A DNA stretch of 5,863 nucleotides from Sphingomonadaceae bacterium (GTDB taxonomy: Bacteria; Pseudomonadota; Alphaproteobacteria; Sphingomonadales; Sphingomonadaceae), in contig JAFARM010000011.1 of the NCBI GenBank assembly GCA_019245455.1, positions 1 through 5,863 on the forward strand, given 5' to 3'. The notes under the pieces are model-generated. The model had not been told where the DNA came from and did not search any database. It worked only from the letters and a program-made list of their open reading frames with translations. Position numbers and translations under genes: made by a program. Positions 1-4,862 of the stretch are shown piece by piece (position 1 is the stretch's first letter; each line of letters begins with the position of its first letter).

Positions 1-1227
1 CGCCGCCCCCGCCGCGCCGTACAGCGGGATCAGCCACGCCGAAAAGCCGACGCACAGCACGACAGCACCGATCGCCTGCGCCAGCAGCCAGCGTTGATGC
101 CCGGTCATGATCTGGATGGTCCCCAAAGGTCCGGCGGCGAGACGGGCAAGCTGCCCCAGCCCCAGGATCTGCAGCGCCAGCGCGCCCGGCACGAAGCGTG
201 CGCCGAAGATAGAAAGCAGAAGCTGCGGAAAGATGAAGATCGCCAGGAACAGCGGCGACGCCATCGCCAGCACCAGCGCGATCGTGCGCCGCGCCGTCCG
301 CGCGATTGCCGCTGTGTCGCCGATCCGGGCCGCGGCGGCGAGGCGCGGACCGATCATCATCTCCATCGTCAGCTGGACCATGCCGGCGAGCATGACGAAC
401 TGCCACGCCGCGCGGTACTGGCCGACGATCGCCAGCGGCCAGTGGCTGCCGAGCGACACGGTCGTGTACCACTCGGTGAACAGCTGACTGAGGTTCGAGG
501 CGAGCAGCGGCAGCCCGGCGACGACCAGCGGCGTGACCGGCGAGGCGAGCGGGGCCGGCCAGCCGCGGGCGATCGTGCGGAACGACCACCAGCCGGCGAC
601 CGCGCCCCAGCTCACGCCGACGACGTAGAGCCCGACCGGCAGCACCACCGACTGCGCCGCGCCGGCCACGATAGCGACGCCGAATCCCAGCGCCGCGAAG
701 GTCGTCCCAACCGGCCCGTCGATCAGCTGCGACAGGAGCACCCGCCCGGCGCCGCGCAGCGCGCCTGAGGCGATCTTCTGCAGCGTCAGCGGCACCACCG
801 CCCACAGCATGACCCCGAGCACCGGGCCCATCGACGGCTCGTGGATGACGCGGACGGCGAGGGCGTCGCGCAGCAGGAACAGCAGCAGCGCGACCGCCGG
901 TGCCGCGAACAGCATCATCCGCCGCACCGCGGTGACGACCCCGTGCGCCTGCGCCGTCTTGCCCTCGACGAGGTCGCCGGCGACCGTCCGCACGACGATC
1001 GCGTCGAGCCCGCCGAGGACGAAGTACGACGTGATCGTCAGCGTCGACAGGGCGATGCCGAACTGGCCGCTGCCCGCCGGGCCGAAGCGCCGGGCGATCA
1101 GCCAGCTCAGCGCGAAGCTGGCGACCGCGCCCCACGACTTCAGGCCGAAGGCGACGACCGACTGCCCGCCAAGGCGATTGGCGGCGAAGTGCGGCAGGAC
1201 CGCGCGAACCCGGCTGGCGACATCCAT
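1..1227 (-). CDS. Polysaccharide flippase, MOP/Wzx type (C-terminus beyond window)
   Basis: Inner-membrane transporter expected to flip lipid-linked oligosaccharide units from cytoplasm to periplasm during exopolysaccharide or O-antigen synthesis. The 409 visible codons run without a stop to base 1, so the 3' end is missing; family members are usually about 420-500 residues. The protein is strongly hydrophobic, with roughly ten apparent membrane segments, for example near residues 23-45, 52-75, 105-120, 175-205, 315-340 and 382-402. Residues 338-380 (SIFGARFVPGALALQILGLG, then a GPLG and a TGHQ stretch) match the pattern typical of the C-terminal half of polysaccharide synthesis flippases. 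Charged residues are few and sit in short loops. ATG at 1227 is the first usable start after the EpsD stop, 25 bp downstream of it; the ribosome site is weak (GGCGGG), consistent with read-through translation in an operon. Substrate cannot be told from sequence. An oligosaccharide transporter rather than MurJ is favoured by the glycosyltransferase context. Confidence 0.9.
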   Translation of the reverse strand, partial: MDVASRVRAVLPHFAANRLGGQSVVAFGLKSWGAVASFALSWLIARRFGPAGSGQFGIALSTLTITSYFVLGGLDAIVVRTVAGDLVEGKTAQAHGVVTAVRRMMLFAAPAVALLLFLLRDALAVRVIHEPSMGPVLGVMLWAVVPLTLQKIASGALRGAGRVLLSQLIDGPVGTTFAALGFGVAIVAGAAQSVVLPVGLYVVGVSWGAVAGWWSFRTIARGWPAPLASPVTPLVVAGLPLLASNLSQLFTEWYTTVSLGSHWPLAIVGQYRAAWQFVMLAGMVQLTMEMMIGPRLAAAARIGDTAAIARTARRTIALVLAMASPLFLAIFIFPQLLLSIFGARFVPGALALQILGLGQLARLAAGPLGTIQIMTGHQRWLLAQAIGAVVLCVGFSAWLIPLYGAAGAA

Positions 1228-1252
1228 GCGCTGGTCGCCCGCCGGAAAGCGG

Positions 1253-2194
1253 CTACTGCGCCGCCGGCGCGCTGGTCTTGGCCGGCACCGTCGCGGCACC
1301 CGCCGTCGCAGCCGGCGTCGCGCCCGCCGCGGGGGTTGGCGGCGGGGCATAACCGGCGGCGTACTTGATCTTGTCCTTCGCCGCCGCGCGGAACGCGGTC
1401 AGGCTGTTGACCAGCGCCTTCTGCACCTCGTCGCGATGGACAAGCTGCTGCGCCGCGTTGATCGCTTCCTCGCCGGTGAACGGCTGTACCTTGGTGTCGG
1501 TGACGTGGTTGACGTACATCACCGGCACCGGCGCGCCCTGCGGCTGGTCGGCGAACATGAAGAGTTCCTGCGCGTTCTTGGCTTGGAGCTTTCCGATCTC
1601 GCTGATCAGGCCCGGATTGACCGTCAGGGCGTCGACCGTCGCCGTGTTGCGGCGAAACTCGATCTTGCTCGCCGTCAGGATCTGGGCGACTTCGGCCAGG
1701 GTGTTCGCCTTCTGCAGGCCGAGCGTCGGCAGCTGCGGCGGACGGAGGAACTGGATCTGGTCGATCGTGTAGATCTTGCGCTGGGCGAACTGGTCGGGGT
1801 GCGCCTCCATGTACTTCTCGGCCGCCTCGCGCGTCGTCGCCGGCACCTTCTTGGCGATGTCCGCCTGCAGCGCCTGGACGAGAAGACCATCCTCGAGCCG
1901 CCGCTCGGCAAGAATGAAGTCGGGGTTCTTGTCGAGCTTGCGGTCGCGGGCGACGTCGGCCAGCATCTTGCGCTCGACGACGCGGCCGAGAACGACCTGC
2001 TCGACCGTCTTGCGCGGCACGTCGGCCGGCGGCCGCGCCTGCGCCAGTTCGGAGTTGAGCTCGTGAATGGTGATGTCGTCGCCGTTGACGGTCGCCACCA
2101 CCTGGCCCTTCGGCGTGTCGCCGCCGCGGTTGCACGCGCCGAGCAGCGCCGCCGCCGCCAGCCCCGCCAACAGTCCCGTCCGCCCGATCGCCAT
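1253..2194 (-). CDS. EpsD-family SurA/parvulin-like lipoprotein
   Basis: Predicted periplasmic, lipid-anchored protein of the EpsD family, annotated as peptidyl-prolyl cis-trans isomerases and found in exopolysaccharide operons. From ATG 2194 it has 313 residues. Residues 1-20 are a lipoprotein signal (RTGLLAGLAAAALLGAC) with the lipid-acceptor cysteine at 21; Asn follows at +2, so outer-membrane sorting is likely. A SurA-N-like start (ATVNGDDITIHELN, about 34-47) precedes a charged helical region with EKYMEAHPDQF (about 126-136). The rotamase-like part (about 139-235) lacks the conserved histidine and Gly-Gly-Asp-Leu-Gly of active parvulins, so catalysis is doubtful. Residues 281-313 are an Ala/Pro/Thr-rich, probably disordered tail. 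AAAAAAGGGG at 2201-2210 is correctly spaced (6 nt) for ATG 2194. An alternative ATG at 2200 overlaps the glycosyltransferase stop as ATGA, adding two residues. A hydrophobic-free upstream extension in this frame to 2320 lies inside the glycosyltransferase and is rejected. Confidence 0.85.
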   Translation of the reverse strand: MAIGRTGLLAGLAAAALLGACNRGGDTPKGQVVATVNGDDITIHELNSELAQARPPADVPRKTVEQVVLGRVVERKMLADVARDRKLDKNPDFILAERRLEDGLLVQALQADIAKKVPATTREAAEKYMEAHPDQFAQRKIYTIDQIQFLRPPQLPTLGLQKANTLAEVAQILTASKIEFRRNTATVDALTVNPGLISEIGKLQAKNAQELFMFADQPQGAPVPVMYVNHVTDTKVQPFTGEEAINAAQQLVHRDEVQKALVNSLTAFRAAAKDKIKYAAGYAPPPTPAAGATPAATAGAATVPAKTSAPAAQ

Positions 2195-2196
2195 GG

Positions 2197-3234
2197 TCAT
2201 CCCCTTTTTTCCGGTTTGTAGCGCAGTCCTAACAGCGCGCGTGTGAGGGCCAAGGCTTTTTTCGGCTGGCCGCGGACCAGCCGCCGGCCGATCGCCGCCA
2301 CTGTCAGCCCCCAGTGCCACGGCAGCATCAGCGGCACGCGTCGGCGTATGAAGCCAAGGCGGGAGCGCGCGAGATAATAGTCGGACAGCACGCTGCGCTG
2401 CCCGCGGCGTCCACTCGACCCGATCGACCCGCCTTCCTTGTGGTAGACGATCGCGCCGTTGGCGAAGGCGGTAGCGAACCGGCCGCCGTTGCGGAAGGCC
2501 CAGTCAACCTCTTCATAATAGAGGAAATAGTCTTCCGTCATCGGCCCGACGACCGCGACGAAGCGGCGCGAGACGGCAAGCGAGGCGCCAAGGACGAAAT
2601 CCGTCTCGCGCGCGACACGCGACGGATCGAATGCCTGCGTCGCCGGGCCATCGGCGCCGATGCCGCGTGACGTGCCGAGCCACAGGCTGAAACGGTGCCC
2701 GTTCAAGGCTTGGACCGTGTCGGGGCGATGATAGTAGCGGACGATCGTGCCGCACATTCCGACGTTGAAGGTCGCATCGAGCCGCGCCAGCAGCGCCGCT
2801 GCCGCCTCCGGCTCGACCACCGTATCGTTGTTGAGCAGCCAGACGTATTCGATCGCAGGGTCGCGCAGCAGGAAACCGAGGCCGACGTTGTTGCCGCCGG
2901 CAAAGCCCAGGTTGGCCCCCGCGTCGATGACCGTGAGCCCCGACGTGCCCGGCGTTGCGGCGGCAGCTTCGCCCGGTTGCAGATGCTGCACCGCGATCGG
3001 TTTGGCGAGCGGCGGCGTGGTCAGCCGCGCCATGGCCGGCGTCGGCTCCGGTGGGGAAACGTCGCCGGCCGCCCAGCCGAGGATCGCCTCGACCGAACCG
3101 TCGCCCGAGGCGTTGTCGACAACCGCGACGCGGACATCGATCGTTGAGCGGAGCAGCGACTCGAGACACTCGATCGTGTCGGCGGCGCGCCGCCAGTTGA
3201 CCAGCACGACGCCAAGCCGCGGCCCTACCGCCAT
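2197..3234 (-). CDS. Family 2 glycosyltransferase (rhamnosyltransferase-like)
   Basis: Inverting GT-A glycosyltransferase of the GT2 family, COG1216 type, expected to move a sugar from a nucleotide donor to a lipid-linked glycan at the cytoplasmic face of the inner membrane. From ATG 3234 it has 345 residues. Visible motifs: LGVVLVNWRRAADTIECLESLL (split here as LGVVLVNW at 7-14 and TIECLESLL at 20-28), VVDNASGDGS (38-47, nucleotide binding), GANLGFAGGNNVGLG (106-120), WLLNNDTVVEP (132-142, the DXD-equivalent with Asp137), and EDYFLYYEEVDWAFR (234-248, the usual place of the catalytic acidic residue). The C-terminal part is Arg-rich with an aromatic stretch near 300-310, suggesting peripheral membrane contact. 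An Ala/Pro-rich insertion (about 58-98) separates the first two motifs. GGGAG at 3242-3246, 7 nt before ATG 3234, decides this start over ATG 3279, which lacks a ribosome site. The stop overlaps the EpsD start region. Rhamnose is only a guess; donor and acceptor are unknown. Confidence 0.9.
   Translation of the reverse strand: MAVGPRLGVVLVNWRRAADTIECLESLLRSTIDVRVAVVDNASGDGSVEAILGWAAGDVSPPEPTPAMARLTTPPLAKPIAVQHLQPGEAAAATPGTSGLTVIDAGANLGFAGGNNVGLGFLLRDPAIEYVWLLNNDTVVEPEAAAALLARLDATFNVGMCGTIVRYYHRPDTVQALNGHRFSLWLGTSRGIGADGPATQAFDPSRVARETDFVLGASLAVSRRFVAVVGPMTEDYFLYYEEVDWAFRNGGRFATAFANGAIVYHKEGGSIGSSGRRGQRSVLSDYYLARSRLGFIRRRVPLMLPWHWGLTVAAIGRRLVRGQPKKALALTRALLGLRYKPEKRG
2201..2210 (-). promoter_or_regulatory. 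Ribosome binding site AAAAAAGGGG of EpsD-like gene
   Basis: This purine run lies inside the last codons of the glycosyltransferase. It abuts ATG 2200, too close to serve it, but is 6 nt from ATG 2194, which favours the latter. The run is conspicuous in an otherwise GC-rich context. Confidence 0.6.
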
Positions 3235-3241
3235 CACCCGA

Positions 3242-3246
3242 CTCCC
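3242..3246 (-). promoter_or_regulatory. Ribosome binding site GGGAG of glycosyltransferase
   Basis: GGGAG sits 7 nt before ATG 3234 and decides this start over the in-frame ATG at 3279. Confidence 0.6.
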
Positions 3247-3256
3247 GACGCCACTT

Positions 3257-3275
3257 CCCGGCGCGCGCCGCCGGG
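3257..3275. repeat. GC-only hairpin before glycosyltransferase ribosome site
   Basis: Perfect 7-bp arms CCCGGCG (3257-3263) and CGCCGGG (3269-3275) with a 5-nt loop. In the minus-strand RNA it ends about 10 nt before the GGGAG ribosome site, so it could affect access to that site. In DNA this rich in G and C such a structure may also arise by chance. Confidence 0.5.
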
Positions 3276-3295
3276 CCATGCGCGAGGCACAACCC

Positions 3296-3324
3296 AGGCA
3301 ATCACGCCCTTGCCGGGATTGCCT
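3296..3324. repeat. Inverted repeat AGGCAATC / GATTGCCT
   Basis: Perfect 8-bp arms at 3296-3303 and 3317-3324 with a 13-bp spacer, beginning 34 bp after the ATPase stop in the minus direction. The large loop and absence of a U-tract argue against a strong terminator. The GGCAA...TTGCC outer arms recall the hairpin at 4810-4832. Confidence 0.6.
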
Positions 3325-3357
3325 TTAGCCCCGCCGATGCTGCACTGCAACAGGAGC

Positions 3358-4713
3358 TCAGCGGTCGATGCGGGCCAGCGCCGCCGACATCAGCAGCAGC
3401 GAGGCGACGCCGGGAAAGCGGTAGCGGAAGCGCGCTTCGTCGGAACGGCGCTCGACCTCCAGCAGGCTGTGCGGACCGGCCAAACGCTGCAGCTCGACCT
3501 CAATCGAAGCCGGCGACGTCCCGGCCGGCAGCTCGGCGGCGACATCGGCAGCGACGAACCAGCCGTCGCTGTAGGTCCCGGCCTCGGCCGCGGCGACGAG
3601 CAGCGACCAGTGTTCGCGCGCCTCGTTGCCTGCAAGCAGCGCCTGGACGCGGCGGGGCAGGGTGGCGTTCCAGTCGGTCAGGACGCGCTCGACGGCGTTC
3701 TTGACCTGGGCCACGTCGATCACCGTCCGCCGCTGATCGAGCGCCGCCATCGCCGCGCGGTGGCCGAGCAGGCGGACGAGATAGGGCGAGCCGCCGGCCA
3801 GGCTGCCGACCGTGGCGATCGCGTCGCCGGTGAAGCTGAGCCCCGCGGCGCTTTCGCCGAGGTGCAGGATTTCGCCGATCTCCTCGGTCTTCAGCGGACG
3901 CATCGGCAGGCCGACGATGTTGCGCCGGATCGACGGCGCGAAGCCGATCAGCTCGTCGAGGTTGGAGGCGACGCCGGTCAGGATCAGCTGCACGCGCGCG
4001 GCGCGGTCGGACAGGTTCTTGATCAGTTCGGCGACATCGCGGCGGAAGTTGGTGTCGGCGATACGGTCGTATTCGTCGAGGATCAGGATGACGCGCGTGC
4101 CGACCACGTCGGACAGGAGGTCGCTCGCCTCGCGCGGGCCGAAGTGCCCCTCGGGCAGCATCGTGTCGAAATGCAGTGCCTGCTCGACCACCGCCGTCGT
4201 CGGCAGGACGCTGCGATGGTACAGCATCGGGATCTTGGCGGCGAAGGCGCGGAAGATCTCGTCGAAGCGGCCGTCGGTGCCGCAGCTCCCGTAGAGCACG
4301 AGGTAGCGCGCCTCCCGCGCCGTCTCGGCGAAGACGTGGACCAGGCTGGTCTTGCCGATCCCGCGCTCGCCGTAGATGACGACGTGCAGGCGCTGCTGCT
4401 CGATGGCGGCGATCAGCTGCGCTAGCGCATCGTGGCGGCCGGCGAACCGATCGCGGCTGATGACGGGCTGCGACGCGCCGAGGGCATCGCGCAAGGCCAG
4501 CCGGGCGCGCGCAAGCGCCGGCTCCTCGGTCGCCGTGTCGACATCGTCCGACGCCATGGCCGAAAAGCGTGGCAGATCGGACTCGCGCACCGCCGCGTCC
4601 TCGTCGAGCCAGAGCGTGTCGAGGAAGGCGGGCCGCTGGTCGCCGCCCGCGGCGACGGTGGGCGGCACCGGCACCGAGGATACGCCCCGCCAGCGCTTGA
4701 ACAGGGTCGCCAT
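3358..4713 (-). CDS. Orc1/Cdc6-like AAA ATPase of polysaccharide locus
   Basis: Cytoplasmic P-loop ATPase of 451 residues. Order: a poorly conserved N-terminal segment (1-75); an ISRDRFAGRHDALAQL element (85-100) typical of the region before Walker A in AAA_16/Orc1-Cdc6 proteins; Walker A GERGIGKT (115-122); Walker B VILILDEYD (208-216, Asp213-Glu214); a sensor-1-like LILTGVASN (243-251); SIRRN (261-265) with the arginines expected near the subunit interface; a sensor-2-like GGSPYLVRLLGHRA (307-320); and a C-terminal helical, winged-helix-like part (335-451). No signal peptide or membrane segment is visible. GGAGAG at 4721-4726 lies 7-9 nt before ATG 4713, which decides the start; the same frame stays open to 4980 but that extension crosses the hairpin region and the divergent gene. 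I recall similar ATPases beside exopolysaccharide genes in sphingomonads, but the function is unknown to me. ATP-driven regulation or assembly is possible; a replication initiator role is not supported by the context. Confidence 0.88.
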   Translation of the reverse strand: MATLFKRWRGVSSVPVPPTVAAGGDQRPAFLDTLWLDEDAAVRESDLPRFSAMASDDVDTATEEPALARARLALRDALGASQPVISRDRFAGRHDALAQLIAAIEQQRLHVVIYGERGIGKTSLVHVFAETAREARYLVLYGSCGTDGRFDEIFRAFAAKIPMLYHRSVLPTTAVVEQALHFDTMLPEGHFGPREASDLLSDVVGTRVILILDEYDRIADTNFRRDVAELIKNLSDRAARVQLILTGVASNLDELIGFAPSIRRNIVGLPMRPLKTEEIGEILHLGESAAGLSFTGDAIATVGSLAGGSPYLVRLLGHRAAMAALDQRRTVIDVAQVKNAVERVLTDWNATLPRRVQALLAGNEAREHWSLLVAAAEAGTYSDGWFVAADVAAELPAGTSPASIEVELQRLAGPHSLLEVERRSDEARFRYRFPGVASLLLMSAALARIDR

Positions 4714-4720
4714 CGATCTA

Positions 4721-4726
4721 CTCTCC
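4721..4726 (-). promoter_or_regulatory. Ribosome binding site GGAGAG of ATPase
   Basis: GGAGAG lies 7 nt before ATG 4713 and supports this start against the 267-nt longer open frame. Confidence 0.6.
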
Positions 4727-4741
4727 GTCACGCGCGCCCCT

Positions 4742-4768
4742 TTGCGCGAAATCCAACCGTTCGTGCAA
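4742..4768. repeat. Imperfect dyad in divergent promoter region
   Basis: TTGCGCGAA (4742-4750) and TTCGTGCAA (4760-4768) are inverted copies matching at 8 of 9 positions around a 9-bp spacer. The size and half-site length are typical of a dimeric regulator's operator, and the site lies 29 bp upstream of the ATPase start. No regulator family is assigned. Confidence 0.5.
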
Positions 4769-4803
4769 GGCACGTCACATTCCTTCGCTACCCCACGACC
4801 GCC

Positions 4804-4838
4804 CGCGACGGCAACCATTCGGCATGGTTGCCGCCGCG
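4804..4838. repeat. Long inverted repeat / hairpin upstream of outer-membrane protein gene
   Basis: Arms 4804-4818 and 4824-4838 flank a 5-nt TCGGC loop. The inner 10 bp (CGGCAACCAT / ATGGTTGCCG) are perfect. Then one A-C mismatch and four more pairs (CGCG/CGCG) follow. In a minus-strand transcript the mismatch becomes a G-U wobble, so a continuous 15-bp stem is possible there. It ends 24 nt before ATG 4863. No T-run follows on either strand, so a classical terminator is unlikely; an operator or a leader-RNA hairpin fits better. Confidence 0.75.
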
Positions 4839-4862
4839 CCGCGTGCCTGCTAGCGCACCGCC

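Larger units (their letters stand above)
3235..3357. promoter_or_regulatory. Gap between ATPase and glycosyltransferase with two hairpins
   Basis: The 123-bp gap is the longest in the minus-strand series and could separate two transcripts or hold an internal promoter. It contains an 8-bp inverted repeat just after the ATPase stop and a GC-only hairpin just before the glycosyltransferase ribosome site. There is no T-run for a strong intrinsic terminator and no clear -35/-10 pair. Glycosyltransferase start 3279 would shorten the gap to 78 bp but has no ribosome site. Confidence 0.4.
4714..4862. promoter_or_regulatory. Divergent intergenic region between ATPase and outer-membrane protein
   Basis: This 149-bp segment must carry the 5' signals for the barrel gene and probably the promoter for the minus-strand genes. 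I see no convincing -35/-10 pair on either strand. On the minus strand TTGCAC (4764-4769) is a possible -35 box without a good -10. The region contains an imperfect 27-bp dyad, a small CGTGC-AAG-GCACG palindrome (4762-4774) and a long hairpin, listed separately. The concentration of inverted repeats suggests operator sites or leader structure, but no known regulator motif is recognised. Confidence 0.55.

Noticed and set aside
94..768. 224-codon plus-strand frame opposite the flippase
   Set aside because: Extremely charged, repetitive composition and no domain; the minus strand encodes a clear membrane transporter.
809..2221. 470-codon plus-strand frame opposite the flippase and EpsD-like genes
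   Set aside because: It spans two convincing minus-strand genes, is Arg/Ala-rich and has no recognisable domain.
3296..3324. Intrinsic terminator after the ATPase
   Set aside because: Stem is only 8 bp with a 13-nt loop and no T-run follows in the minus direction.
3310..4425. 371-codon plus-strand frame opposite the ATPase
   Set aside because: Its product is Arg/Gln/Asp-rich low-complexity text with no motif, while the opposite strand has complete ATPase motifs. It is a GC-driven shadow.
3358..4713. Replication initiator or plasmid origin suggested by Orc1/Cdc6 similarity
   Set aside because: No iterons, AT-rich unwinding region or partition genes are seen, and the neighbours are glycan genes.
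4731..4748. CGCGC / GCGCG inverted pair near the ATPase start
   Set aside because: Five-base CG-only arms are expected by chance in DNA this GC-rich.
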